Source of the DNA: Lentzea terrae
Lineage (GTDB): Bacteria; Actinomycetota; Actinomycetes; Mycobacteriales; Pseudonocardiaceae
NCBI RefSeq assembly: GCF_003265345.1
Contig: NZ_QFWW01000002.1
Coordinates: 248,001 to 312,000 of the forward strand
Direction of reading: 5' to 3'
DNA length: 64,000 nucleotides
The first letter of the stretch is position 1. Every line of letters begins with the position of its first letter. The notes beneath the pieces were generated by a model. It was not told the DNA's origin, made no database searches, and saw only the letters and a list, made by a program, of their open reading frames with translations. This document shows positions 48,191-56,573 of the stretch, one piece after another. The translations under genes and the position numbers were made by a program.

Positions 48191-48973
48191 TCAGATGAGC
48201 TTCTGGCCGACGAGGAACTCGGCGATCTTGGATCCGCCGTCGCCGCCGTCCTCGACGCGCTGACCCGCGCTGCGCGGCGGCTTCGGGGAAGCCTCCAGCA
48301 CCTGGGTGTATGCGCCGGACAGGCCGACCTCGGAGGCGTCGACGCCCAGGTCCGCCACGGTGAGCGTGGAGACGGGCTTCTTCTTCGCGGCCATGATGCC
48401 CTTGAAGGACGGGTACCGCGGCTCGTTGATCTTCTCGGTCACGGAGACGACGGCCGGCAGCGAGGCCTCGAGGAACGCGACGCCCTCGTCGGTCTCGCGC
48501 TCGCCCTTGATCGTCGTGCCCTCGACGGTGACCTTGCGCAGCTGGGTGACCTGCGGCAGGCCGAGCAGCTCGGCGAGGATTGCCGGTACAGCGCCCGCGC
48601 GGCCGTCGGTCGCCTCGTTGCCCGCGATGACCAGGTCGACGTTCTCGACCGTGCCGATCGCCTTCGCGAGGACCTTCGCCGTGGCCAGCACGTCCGAGCC
48701 GTGCAGCGCCTCGTCGCTCACGTGGATCGCCTTGTCCGCACCCATCGACAGCGCCTTGCGGATGGCGTCCGTGGCGCGATCGGGGCCCATCGCGATCACG
48801 GTTACCTCGCCGCCGTGGGCCTCCTGCAACTGCAGGGCCTCTTCGACGGCGCGCTCGTTGATCTCGTCGAGCACAGCATCCGCGGACTCGCGGTCAAGGG
48901 TGTGGTCGGCGTCGGTGAGCTTGCGCTCGGACCAGGTGTCAGGCACCTGCTTGACCAGGACAACAATGTTCAT
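48191..48973 (-). CDS. fixA: Electron transfer flavoprotein beta subunit
   Basis: A 260-residue ETF beta subunit: MNIVVLVKQVPDTWSERKL, then DEINERAVEEALQLQE and the nucleotide-binding LVIAGNEATDGRAGAVPAILAELLG. AGGAGG and GAGGAC precede ATG 48973, so unlike many neighbours this gene has a normal leader. Corresponds to Rv3029c. Divergent from the first DegV gene across 215 bases. Confidence 0.96.
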   Translation of the reverse strand: MNIVVLVKQVPDTWSERKLTDADHTLDRESADAVLDEINERAVEEALQLQEAHGGEVTVIAMGPDRATDAIRKALSMGADKAIHVSDEALHGSDVLATAKVLAKAIGTVENVDLVIAGNEATDGRAGAVPAILAELLGLPQVTQLRKVTVEGTTIKGERETDEGVAFLEASLPAVVSVTEKINEPRYPSFKGIMAAKKKPVSTLTVADLGVDASEVGLSGAYTQVLEASPKPPRSAGQRVEDGGDGGSKIAEFLVGQKLI

Positions 48974-49175
48974 AGGTCCTCTTCGACCTCCTGCGGACGG
49001 GCGGCGACGCTTACGCAGAGGACTTTAGAACTGCGCCGCCGGGTGTTCACGACCCTGCCATCACCCGGATGTTACCCGCCAGTAGCACCGGTGCAAACGG
49101 CAGCAAGCACCCCGCTAGCGTGACGGTTCTCACCCGCAGGCGCTACCAGGTGAGACGTAACCCATTCGGGCGAGC

Positions 49176-49181
49176 TAGGCT
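49176..49181 (+). promoter_or_regulatory. Putative leaderless -10 box of DegV gene 1
   Basis: TAGGCT with seven bases to GTG 49189 and no ribosome binding site. The DegV gene 2 start has the same design (TAACCT at 53854-53859, eight bases to GTG). Confidence 0.45.
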
Positions 49182-49188
49182 CCGATCC

Positions 49189-50031
49189 GTGTACAGGCGA
49201 GTTGCAGTAGTAACCGACTCCACGGCCTGTCTCCCTGCGCAGCTGACCGATCAGCTCGGCATCGAGGTGGTCCAGATCCAGGTGCGGATCGGCGATCACA
49301 CGGACGACGAGTCCCGCATCCCGGTCCCAGACCTGGTCTCGGCAATGCGGGAGAACGTGCCAGTGGCGACCATCCCACCGGACCCCGGCGCGTTCTTCTG
49401 GACGTACAACGAACTGGCCGCCCAGGGAGTTCGCTCGATCGTGTCCGTCCACGTGTCGGGCCGCCAGTCCGCGACCGTCGAGGCCGCCCGCACCGCCGCC
49501 GCCCAGGTGCGCGTGCCGGTACACGTCGTCGACACGCACACCTGCGGTATGAGCATCGGCTACGCCGTCCAGGCCGCCGCGAAGGTGGCCGAGGCGGGCG
49601 GCAGCGTCGAGAGAGTGCTCGCGACCGCCCAGCGCCGGTTCGAGGGATCGACCGAGCTGATCTACGTCGACACGCTCGAGTACCTGCGGCGCGGTGGCCG
49701 CATCGGTGCCGCAGCGGCGTTGGTCGGCGGCGTGCTGTCGATGAAGCCGCTGCTGACCATGGCCGACGGCCAGATCACCCCGCTGGACAAGGTGCTGGGC
49801 GCCGACCGCGCGCTCAACCGGATGCTGGACATCGCGATCAAGCGCGCGGGCACCGACACCGTCGACGTCGCCGTCGAGCACTTCGACGCCGAGGAGAAGG
49901 CCACCCGGCTGCTGCGCAAGCTCCGGCGCGGCGTGCCCAACGTCCGCCAGTTCATGTTGACGCAGGTCAGCTCGGCGATCGGCGCCCACGTGGGCCCAGG
50001 TGCGCTGGGCATCACCGTTTCGCCGGTCTGA
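49189..50031 (+). CDS. DegV family fatty-acid-binding protein (copy 1)
   Basis: A 280-residue DegV protein. RRVAVVTDSTACLPAQL starts the Rossmann-like domain, with SIVSVHVSGRQSATVEAA and VHVVDTHTCGMSIGYA in the middle and PNVRQFMLTQVSSAIGAHVGPGALGITV at the end. DegV (FakB) proteins bind fatty acids for phosphorylation by FakA; no FakA is visible in the window. A second DegV of the same length lies at 53868, on the other side of the coiled-coil operon. Start GTG 49189. Confidence 0.92.
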   Translation: MYRRVAVVTDSTACLPAQLTDQLGIEVVQIQVRIGDHTDDESRIPVPDLVSAMRENVPVATIPPDPGAFFWTYNELAAQGVRSIVSVHVSGRQSATVEAARTAAAQVRVPVHVVDTHTCGMSIGYAVQAAAKVAEAGGSVERVLATAQRRFEGSTELIYVDTLEYLRRGGRIGAAAALVGGVLSMKPLLTMADGQITPLDKVLGADRALNRMLDIAIKRAGTDTVDVAVEHFDAEEKATRLLRKLRRGVPNVRQFMLTQVSSAIGAHVGPGALGITVSPV

Positions 50032-50097
50032 TCGTCGGGAACTCCGAGTCCGTTCCGTTCGTTATCCGGACGTAACGGACACCGGGAGGGAACGCCG

Positions 50098-50247
50098 ATG
50101 GCCTCGTTCATGGACAAGATCACCAAGTTCCTGCGCAGCCCGCAGGGTCAGCGGCTTCAGGCCAAGGCACGGCAGGCGGCTCAGGACCCGCGCAAGCGCG
50201 CGCAGGCCGAACAGCTGCTGCGCAAGTTCCGCGGCAAGAAGCACTAA
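50098..50247 (+). CDS. Small basic helical protein
   Basis: A 49-residue protein, ATG 50098 with GGGAGGGAAC upstream. Sequence starts MASFMDKITKFLRSPQGQRL and ends LRKFRGKKH, strongly basic and amphipathic, with repeated Gln/Arg/Lys/Ala. It resembles short nucleoid- or membrane-surface-binding helices seen after DegV genes in related actinomycetes; no family assigned. Its stop overlaps the convergent lyase gene by four bases. Below the usual size cut-off. Confidence 0.7.
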   Translation: MASFMDKITKFLRSPQGQRLQAKARQAAQDPRKRAQAEQLLRKFRGKKH

Positions 50248-51050
50248 CGCTTGAACAGCGCGTTGAGCTCGCCGTAAGGGAAGCCGCCCTCGACGCTGCC
50301 GTACGTGCCACGGGTCAGCAGCTCCTCCGCTGCGTTCCTGGTGACGGCATAAGCGGCCTCGGCCACCGCAGACCCGAGGCTGATCCGCCTGGCGCCCGCC
50401 TTCGCCAACTCGTCGACGGCGGGCGCGCCGGGCTCCACGAGGACGTTGAGCGGCGCGGCGATCCCCTTGGCCAGCTCCGCGACGATCTCGAGGTCGGTCG
50501 TACCGGGCACGAAGATCCCGCTGGCTCCGGCCTCGAGGAACTTCGCCGCCCGCTCCAACGTCCGGTCGAGCCGGTCTTCCGGATCCCCGATACCGCGCAG
50601 GTACGTGTCGATCCGCGCGTTGATGTACAGGTCCGGCGCCGCCTCACGAGCCGCCCTGAGCCGCTCCGCCTGCTCCGCGACGTCGCGCAGCACCCCGTCG
50701 AGACCGTCCTCGATGTTCACCCCGGACGCGCCCGCCTCGACGACCGCCTTGGCCGTCTCGGCCACGTCGTCAGCAGTGCGACCGAACCCGGACTCGATGT
50801 CCGCGCTCACCGGAACCTCGACCACCCGCGCGATCCGCGCGACGAGATCGATCACCCGGTCACGCTCGACCTTGTTGCCGTCGGGCGCGCCGAGCGTCCA
50901 CGCCACACCCGCACTCGTGGTGGCGACGGCCTTGGCGCCCGCCGCCTCGACGATGAGGGCGGAGGCGACGTCCCAGGCGTTGGGGAGGGCGAGCGGGCCG
51001 GTCTGGTGCAGCGCGTGGAAGAGCCGGGTGCGGTCAGCGGCGGAAGTCAT
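50244..51050 (-). CDS. Isocitrate lyase/PEP mutase superfamily protein
   Basis: A 268-residue TIM-barrel enzyme of the PEP mutase/isocitrate lyase-like (oxaloacetate decarboxylase, carboxyphosphonoenolpyruvate) group: ALPNAWDVASALIVEAAGAKAVATTSAGVAWTLG, VPVSADIESGFGRTADDVAETAKAVVEAGASGVNIED with the metal/catalytic acids, and YINARIDTYLRG. The catalytic KKCGH loop of isocitrate lyase is absent, so it is not an isocitrate lyase. Product unknown. ATG 51050. Confidence 0.87.
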   Translation of the reverse strand: MTSAADRTRLFHALHQTGPLALPNAWDVASALIVEAAGAKAVATTSAGVAWTLGAPDGNKVERDRVIDLVARIARVVEVPVSADIESGFGRTADDVAETAKAVVEAGASGVNIEDGLDGVLRDVAEQAERLRAAREAAPDLYINARIDTYLRGIGDPEDRLDRTLERAAKFLEAGASGIFVPGTTDLEIVAELAKGIAAPLNVLVEPGAPAVDELAKAGARRISLGSAVAEAAYAVTRNAAEELLTRGTYGSVEGGFPYGELNALFKR

Positions 51051-51128
51051 GATCAGAGAAATACCAGCAGACACCAATGGATGTCCGGCGAGTTTCGGAC
51101 CTGAACCGAAGGCTTTCGGACACGGCGT

Positions 51129-51305
51129 TCAGTTGCTGCCGGCCTTGCGGCGCACCTCTTCGAACGTCCGCAAGGCCCCTCGCTCCACCCACGTCGTGTA
51201 CTCCACCGCTGCGGGACAGCAGGCGACGGCAACGCGGCTTCCACGATCACTTCCGGCTTCGGTTCGTCACAGATGACGTGTCTGACGGTTCCAGCTCCGG
51301 CTCAC
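51129..51305 (-). pseudogene. Decayed duplicate of the acidic membrane protein 3' end
   Basis: 51129-51172 repeats 51341-51384 base for base (44 bases, the end of the neighbouring gene including its stop). Beyond that it continues with similarity (matching CTCCACCCACGTCGTGT and CTTCCACGATCAC blocks) but with internal deletions and frame changes, and weaker likeness to about 51305. It is a tandem partial duplication that has lost its reading frame; no start remains. Confidence 0.8.
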
Positions 51306-51340
51306 GCCGCACCAGGGCCCGCGAGTCCCGAGGAACGCAA

Positions 51341-52033
51341 TCAGTTGCTGCCGGCCTTGCGGCGCACCTCTTCGAACGTCCGCAGGTAGCGCTGCCGGAA
51401 GTCCTCCCGCTCCACCCACGTCGTGTGCTCCACCGGCTGCGGAACCGCGGGAGGCGGCAACGTCGCTTCCACGATCACCTCAGGCGTCGATTCCAGCTGC
51501 TCGGGTTCCGGCTCATCGACGGCCTCAGGAATGTCGGAGCTCGTCACTACGATCGGTTCGGGGGCTTCAACTTCCCCCGCGGGGGGCTCGAGGTCCCCAT
51601 CCTGATCGTATCCACCGGCACCGACAGATTCGGCCTCAGCGACCGGCTCCGCTTCGACGACCGGCCTGGGTTCCGGCTCGACGACCGGCTCCGCTTCGAC
51701 CACCGGCACGGCGACCGGCTCAACTTCGGCGATCGGCTCGGCGACCGGTTCGGGTTCGGCGACCGGTGCGGCGAACGCGGCCAGCGCCGGTTCCAGTTGC
51801 GGTAGGCCCACCACGGGATTGCGGTGGATCGGCCGCGAGTCGTAGTCGTCGTCGACCGGCTCGACGGCCGCGGGCTTCTCCACCCACATTCGCTTGACCG
51901 GTTCGTCGCCGGCTGAAGACGCCGAAGGTGCGGCTGCGTCTTCGCGCCGCCGCACCAGCACGTACATGAGCGCTGCCCCTAACGTGAAGGACAGCACGCA
52001 CAACCCGAAGACGATCCCGACGGCCCCTGCCAT
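51341..52033 (-). CDS. Acidic single-pass membrane protein
   Basis: A 230-residue protein with one membrane helix (residues 5-27: VGIVFGLCVLSFTLGAALMYVLV) and a long cytoplasmic tail rich in Val/Glu/Pro repeats (such as VAEPEPVAEPIAEVEPVAVP), then a conserved basic C-terminus (EREDFRQRYLRTFEEVRRKAG). Low-complexity and probably disordered, it may tether something at the membrane. Last gene of a three-gene set with the OmpA-like and DivIVA-like proteins. Its 3' end has been copied into the next intergenic space. Confidence 0.75.
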   Translation of the reverse strand: MAGAVGIVFGLCVLSFTLGAALMYVLVRRREDAAAPSASSAGDEPVKRMWVEKPAAVEPVDDDYDSRPIHRNPVVGLPQLEPALAAFAAPVAEPEPVAEPIAEVEPVAVPVVEAEPVVEPEPRPVVEAEPVAEAESVGAGGYDQDGDLEPPAGEVEAPEPIVVTSSDIPEAVDEPEPEQLESTPEVIVEATLPPPAVPQPVEHTTWVEREDFRQRYLRTFEEVRRKAGSN

Positions 52034-52047
52034 GCGAAGGCTCCTAC

Positions 52048-52605
52048 CTATGCGACTAGGACGTCGACCTGAGGTCCACCGGCCGAGGGCGGGCCCCAGA
52101 CCGGCTCCACGATCACCCGCGTGATCACGACGTTCTCCACGCCCTGCTGGGCCAGGTAGTCACGCACCAGGCCGGCTCGCTCCATGGCCAGCACGTCGCA
52201 GCGGTGCGAGGCGGTTTCGCCGTTCCACGCGTACGCCACCAGCTTCACGGTGCCGCCGGTGACGTTGCGCAGGACGCTGGCCAGGCTGCGGCGCACGTCC
52301 TCGCCGCGGCCCACGAGAGATGCGGTGCCCGGTGCGAACGTGATGCCCTTGACCGCGTGTGAGGAGAACAGGTCGCGCACGTGCTGATGGGCGACCGCCG
52401 CCGGCACCAGCAGCGGTGCGGGCGGTTCCATCCGCAGCGGCGACACGAAGTCGTCCACCGGCACCGGGCCGGACAGGACCGTGGGCACGGCGGGCGACGA
52501 CGACAGCACCGTCTCCAGTTCCTCGCCGTAGACCGAGAACCCGAACGCCGTCACCGATGCGGGCACCATCAGCGCGCCGACGACCAGCGGCATCCAGCGC
52601 TTCAT
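52048..52605 (-). CDS. Membrane-anchored OmpA-like domain protein
   Basis: A 185-residue protein with an N-terminal membrane helix (PLVVGALMVPASVTAFGFSVYG) and an OmpA-C-like domain: GITFAPGTASLVGRGEDVRRSLASVLRNVTGGTVKLVAYAWNGETASHRCDVLAMERAGLVRDYLAQQGV. The helix-strand order fits a peptidoglycan-binding OmpA fold, though the classic Asp and Arg contacts are only partly present. ATG 52605 overlaps the upstream stop. With its neighbours it may link the envelope to a coiled-coil protein inside the cell. Confidence 0.72.
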   Translation of the reverse strand: MKRWMPLVVGALMVPASVTAFGFSVYGEELETVLSSSPAVPTVLSGPVPVDDFVSPLRMEPPAPLLVPAAVAHQHVRDLFSSHAVKGITFAPGTASLVGRGEDVRRSLASVLRNVTGGTVKLVAYAWNGETASHRCDVLAMERAGLVRDYLAQQGVENVVITRVIVEPVWGPPSAGGPQVDVLVA

Positions 52606-53552
52606 GACGCGGCCACCTGTTCCGGGATGTGCAGCGGGGCGACGCGGTCGGCGGCCACCGACAGCGCCGCGCGGGCCGCGGACAGCTGCGAGTGGACGAC
52701 CCGCTTGAGCTCGTGCAGCTCGTCGGTGCGTTCCGCTACCTCGGCCAGGCGGCGGTTCGCCTCGCGGCACGCCACCTTCACCACGAACTCGGCACGAGCG
52801 CGAGCCAGCGCCTCCTGCTCCTGCAGGTGTTGCGCGGCCTCGTTGCGGCGGCGGGTCATGGTCAGCTCGAAGAACTGCTGGGCCTTCTCGCGTTTGCGTT
52901 CCGAGTCGGCCTCCAGGGAGTTGCACTGGAGAGCGGTCTCGCGCAGCAGCCGGTCGGCGTCGGCCTGGGCCTGGGCCATCGCCTCGGTGCACTCGCGCTC
53001 CACCTCGTCGGCGCGCTGGCGGTGCTGGGCCTCGAGGTCGGAGCAGCGGCGCTCCATCTCCAGCTCACGGCGTTCCATCGCGGCGGCGCGGATGGCGCAG
53101 TCCTGGCGCACCGCGTAGAGCTCGGACTCGGCCTCGGAGCGCATCGCGGCTGCCTCGCGCTCGGCCTCCGCGCGCAACGCGGCGACCTCGACGTCGGTGC
53201 GGGCGCGGAGGTCCGCGCACTCGCGTTCGGCCTGCAGGTGCATCTCCGCGGCCTCGTCCTCCGCGAGGCGGAGCATGCGGTGCATCCGTTCGGTGGCGCC
53301 GGCGTGCGTGCCCGAGTTGGACTCGAGACGCCCGATCCGGGTGCGCGCCTCCTCGAGATCCCGGCGCGTCATTTCCAGCAACTGGCGCAAATCCGCGGCC
53401 TGCGCCAGAGCCTCGGCCCGATCGAGGCTCGTGAAGCGCAGCTGCTCCTCGAGATTCTCGATGTGCTCGATGACCTGACGTCGATGAAAACCTCGGTAGA
53501 CAACGTCGAAAGCGGCGTGCAGCGGAACTAGTTCCTGCTCTTTTGCACCCAT
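52602..53552 (-). CDS. DivIVA-like coiled-coil protein
   Basis: A 316-residue cytoplasmic protein. Residues 10-35 (LHAAFDVVYRGFHRRQVIEHIENLEEQL) resemble the membrane-curvature-binding N-terminus of DivIVA/Wag31-type proteins; nearly all the rest is coiled coil, dense in Ala/Glu/Arg heptads. Such proteins scaffold growth poles or septa. ATG 53552 is chosen, with AGGTGACC just upstream. First gene of the operon leading to the OmpA-like and acidic membrane proteins. Confidence 0.78.
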   Translation of the reverse strand: MGAKEQELVPLHAAFDVVYRGFHRRQVIEHIENLEEQLRFTSLDRAEALAQAADLRQLLEMTRRDLEEARTRIGRLESNSGTHAGATERMHRMLRLAEDEAAEMHLQAERECADLRARTDVEVAALRAEAEREAAAMRSEAESELYAVRQDCAIRAAAMERRELEMERRCSDLEAQHRQRADEVERECTEAMAQAQADADRLLRETALQCNSLEADSERKREKAQQFFELTMTRRRNEAAQHLQEQEALARARAEFVVKVACREANRRLAEVAERTDELHELKRVVHSQLSAARAALSVAADRVAPLHIPEQVAAS

Positions 53553-53867
53553 GGTCACCTACTCACTCACCCAGGCTGAAGATTGTGCGAGCTTACCCAC
53601 CCCTGGTACCGCCAACCAGCATCGACGGTGGCCGGAAGGGACACCTGTAACACGTGGAATAACGCGAGCTTCCTGCGCAAATGAGACACTCGTAGATCAA
53701 CTCCAAACAACGCGCAGTCACCCGATTGTGTCAAGTCGGACGCCTTTCCGAGGGGATCACTCCGCGCGTTCGCCGTGCACGGAACGCAACCATCCACGCG
53801 TAGATCACACGAATTGCCATCAATCGTTGGTGGCTACTGCGATCACCCTTCGTTAACCTTCTCGTTC
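53553..53867. promoter_or_regulatory. Divergent intergenic region
   Basis: 315 bases between the coiled-coil gene (minus) and DegV gene 2 (plus), the most AT-rich stretch of this length in the window. On the plus strand TAACCT at 53854-53859 with eight bases to GTG 53868 is a likely leaderless -10. No ORF with good codon use was found; the promoter of the coiled-coil operon must be here. Confidence 0.4.
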
Positions 53868-54710
53868 GTGCCCTCACGAGTAGCCGTCGTCACCGACTCG
53901 ACCGCGTCACTTCCGGCCCGTCTGGCGGAGCGGTTCAACATCATCACCGTCCCGATGCAGCTGAAGATCGGGTCGGAACTGATCGACGAGGCCTACGTGC
54001 CGACCGACCGGCTGCTGCAGGCGATGGACGCCCAGATCCCGATCACGACCCAGCCGCCGGCACCGGACGCGTTCTTCTGGGCCTACCAGGACGCGTGGGC
54101 CAAGGGCGCGGAGACGATCGTGTCGGTGCACGTGACGCACAAGCTCTCCCCCGCAACGGACGCGGCGAAGGCGGCCGCGGCCAAGTCGCGAGTGCCGGTG
54201 TTCATCGTCGACTCGCACTCGTCGGGCATGACCCTCGGGTTCGCCGCCCTCGCGGCCGCGCGGATCGTGCAGTCCGGCGGCAACGTCCAGCACGCGCGCA
54301 ACATCGCGGAGGAGCGCGGCCGCAACGCCAAAGTGCTGATCTACGTCAACACGCTGCACTACCTGCGGCAGGCGGGCCGGGTCAGCGCCGCCGCGAAGCT
54401 CTTCGGCGACGCGCTCTCGGTCAAGCCGCTGCTCACCGTCGTGGACGGCGAGGTGGAGCCGTTCGACAAGGTGGTGGGGCGCGAGCGCGCGCTGAGCAAG
54501 CTCGTCGACAAGGCCGTGGCGCTTGCGTACGGGCGCAACGTGGACCTCGCGGTCGAGCACTTCGCGGCCGAGAAGGAGGGCCACGAGCTGCTCCAGATGC
54601 TGCAAAAGCGGATTCCGCACGCGCGCGACGTCGTCCTCACGCAGGTCAGCGCGGCGATCGGCGCGAACGTCGGCCCTGGCGCGCTGGCCGTCACGGTCTC
54701 GCCGTACTGA
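53868..54710 (+). CDS. DegV family fatty-acid-binding protein (copy 2)
   Basis: A 280-residue DegV paralogue of copy 1, the same length and with matching blocks (RVAVVTDSTASLPARLAERF, IVSVHVTHKLSPATDAAKAA, VFIVDSHSSGMTLGFAAL, ARDVVLTQVSAAIGANVGPGALAVTV). Predicted to bind fatty acids. Start GTG 53868, probably leaderless. The pair brackets the isocitrate-lyase-like gene and the coiled-coil operon, suggesting duplication with divergence rather than tandem copying. Confidence 0.92.
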   Translation: MPSRVAVVTDSTASLPARLAERFNIITVPMQLKIGSELIDEAYVPTDRLLQAMDAQIPITTQPPAPDAFFWAYQDAWAKGAETIVSVHVTHKLSPATDAAKAAAAKSRVPVFIVDSHSSGMTLGFAALAAARIVQSGGNVQHARNIAEERGRNAKVLIYVNTLHYLRQAGRVSAAAKLFGDALSVKPLLTVVDGEVEPFDKVVGRERALSKLVDKAVALAYGRNVDLAVEHFAAEKEGHELLQMLQKRIPHARDVVLTQVSAAIGANVGPGALAVTVSPY

Positions 54711-54720
54711 GCCGTACCGA

Positions 54721-55353
54721 TCAGATTCGCGCGACTTCTTCCGCCAGGAGCAGACCGGCGTCGAACCCCATCGGCGCGAAGTGGCCTGCGAGCTCGAGCG
54801 AGAGCACGCCCTGCACCCGCGTCCAGAACGACAGGGCCCGGTGCACGGTCGGCGACGACGCGGGGAGCGTGCTCGCCCACCCGTGGTCCATGGTCAGCAA
54901 GACCTCGAACGGGGTCTGCGGCTGCTCCGCCGGGTCGGCGCACACCTCCAGCAGCACCACCATGATCTCGTTCGAGATCGCGGTGATCTCGTCCGGCGCG
55001 TGGTAGCCGGGCACCGGCGTGCCGTAGATCAGCAGGTACCGGTGCGGGTCGCTCAAGGCCCACTCCCTGATGACCGCGGCGAGCGCCACCACGGTGGTCC
55101 CGGCCTCGAAAGCGGCGCGGACGGTGTCGGCGAGGCTGCGGTAGGCGTCCCGGATGAGTTCGGTGATCAGCTCGTCGCGACCGGCGAAGTACCGGTAGAG
55201 AGCCGGCCCGCTCATGCCCATCTCTTTGGCGATGGCGTTGAGTGACAACGTTGTCACCCCTGCGCCGGCGATCTGCGCCCACGCGTGCCGCTTGACCTCC
55301 TCGCGCACCTGAGCCCGATAGCGCTCGCGCGGCTTCTGCACCGACTCCGTCAT
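54721..55353 (-). CDS. TetR-family transcriptional regulator
   Basis: A 210-residue repressor. Helix-turn-helix within residues 25-60 (IAGAGVTTLSLNAIAKEMGMSGPALYRYFAGRDELITELI); the C-terminal ligand domain is all-helical with WALSDPHRYLLIYGTPVPGYHAP (TetR_C_13-like). ATG 55353. It is divergent from a small membrane protein gene 115 bases away, the usual position of its target. Effector unknown. Confidence 0.92.
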   Translation of the reverse strand: MTESVQKPRERYRAQVREEVKRHAWAQIAGAGVTTLSLNAIAKEMGMSGPALYRYFAGRDELITELIRDAYRSLADTVRAAFEAGTTVVALAAVIREWALSDPHRYLLIYGTPVPGYHAPDEITAISNEIMVVLLEVCADPAEQPQTPFEVLLTMDHGWASTLPASSPTVHRALSFWTRVQGVLSLELAGHFAPMGFDAGLLLAEEVARI

Positions 55354-55377
55354 GGTTAGACCCTCTCACATTCGCTA

Positions 55378-55440
55378 TTGACACTCACTGCTGCGCCAGC
55401 TTAGCTTCAGCCTGTCACCGCAGTTAGAGGTTATAACCAC
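55378..55440 (+). promoter_or_regulatory. Promoter and operator-like palindrome of the TetR-divergent gene
   Basis: TTGACA at 55378-55383, a 17-base spacer and TTAGCT at 55401-55406 form a promoter for the rightward membrane-protein gene. GGTTATAACC (55429-55438) is a perfect 10-bp palindrome downstream, at a likely repressor site. Confidence 0.5.
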
Positions 55441-55468
55441 AGCGATCACCCGTAACGAAGGAGAGACC

Positions 55469-55816
55469 ATGTCTGTCAACATCCGCACTTCCGCCACTCC
55501 GTCGACGTCGACGCTCGTCGCGGCCTGGGCAGCACCGGTCATGGTCATCGGCCAGTTCGGCCTGCTCTCCGGGATCCCGATCGCCGTCGTGGTCGTCGCG
55601 AGCCTGCGCGACCGGCGCTCGAAGGCCCTGCGGTGGTGGGCGGGAGCACTCGCGCTGGCGTACGCCACCACGCTCACGCTCTGGCTCACCGGTCCGAGCG
55701 AGGCACCGAGCCTGTCGAAGTACATGAGCCCCGCGACGACGGCGGTCCTCGCAGGTGTCGGTGTTGCCACAGCCATCGCGCACCAGGTAGTTCGCAGGCG
55801 GTCTACTGGCAAGTAA
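55469..55816 (+). CDS. Three-helix membrane protein controlled by TetR
   Basis: A 115-residue protein with three hydrophobic segments (LVAAWAAPVMVIGQFGLLSGIPIAVVVVAS, ALALAYATTLTLWLT, ATTAVLAGVGVATAIAHQVV). GAAGGAGAGACC precedes ATG 55469, a good leader. The TAA stop doubles as part of the -10 box of the methyltransferase gene. Unknown transport or stress role; the TetR gene opposite is the probable regulator. Confidence 0.78.
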   Translation: MSVNIRTSATPSTSTLVAAWAAPVMVIGQFGLLSGIPIAVVVVASLRDRRSKALRWWAGALALAYATTLTLWLTGPSEAPSLSKYMSPATTAVLAGVGVATAIAHQVVRRRSTGK

Positions 55817-55819
55817 CCT
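55791..55819 (+). promoter_or_regulatory. Leaderless promoter of the methyltransferase gene
   Basis: TTCGCA (55791-55796, four of six -35 matches), 17 bases, then TAACCT (55814-55819), with seven bases to GTG 55827. TAA is also the stop codon of the upstream gene. Confidence 0.5.
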
Positions 55820-55826
55820 GACGGGC

Positions 55827-56573
55827 GTGACCCTCCCCCTGACCGGCGAACGCACGGTGCCCGGTATCGCGGAAGAGAACTACTGGTTCAGGCGCCACGA
55901 GGCCGCGTACCTGCACCTCATCGGCCATTGCGCGGATGCGGTCGTGCTGGAGGCCGGCTGCGGCGAGGGCTACGGCGCCCAGCTGATCCGCACGGTCGCG
56001 CGGCGGGTGATCGCGCTCGACTACGACGAACTGACGTCGCAGCACGTCGCGCGGTCGTACCCGCAGCTGAACGTGCTGCGCGGGAACCTCGCGACGCTGC
56101 CGTTGCGCGACGGCAGTGTCGACGTCGTGGCGAACCTGCAGGTCATCGAGCACCTGTGGGACCAGGAGGGCTTCCTCGCGGAGTGCCGCAGGGTGCTGCG
56201 GCCCGGCGGGAAGCTGATCGTGACCACGCCGAACAGGCTGACGTTCTCGCCCGGCCAGGACACCCCGCTGAACCCGTTCCACACCAGGGAGCTCGCACCG
56301 TCCGAACTGGACGAGATGCTCAAAGAGGCTGGTTTCCGCGTTGACGAACTGACGGGGCTGCGTCACGGAAAGAGGCTTGACTCTCTCCTGGATGGACAGA
56401 TCATCAATGCACAGGTCGAAGTCGCCCTGTCCGGCGCGCCGTGGCCGGCCGAGCTCAAGGAGGCTGTCGAGTCGGTGACGGTGGAGGACTTCGACATCAC
56501 CGCTGAGGACATGGACACGTGCCTCGATCTCGTGGCCGTTGCCACCAATGATCCGGCGACGGTGCCCGCGTGA
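55827..56573 (+). CDS. SAM-dependent methyltransferase, Rv3030 type
   Basis: A 248-residue class I methyltransferase: SAM loop VLEAGCGEGYGAQLI, IALDYDELTSQHV, and VVANLQVIEHLWDQEGFLAECRRVLRPGGKLIVTTPN. In mycobacteria Rv3030 adds 6-O-methyl groups to the methylglucose lipopolysaccharide (MGLP). GTG 55827, leaderless promoter. The stop overlaps the GH57 start. First gene of the probable polymethylated-glucan set. Confidence 0.85.
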   Translation: MTLPLTGERTVPGIAEENYWFRRHEAAYLHLIGHCADAVVLEAGCGEGYGAQLIRTVARRVIALDYDELTSQHVARSYPQLNVLRGNLATLPLRDGSVDVVANLQVIEHLWDQEGFLAECRRVLRPGGKLIVTTPNRLTFSPGQDTPLNPFHTRELAPSELDEMLKEAGFRVDELTGLRHGKRLDSLLDGQIINAQVEVALSGAPWPAELKEAVESVTVEDFDITAEDMDTCLDLVAVATNDPATVPA

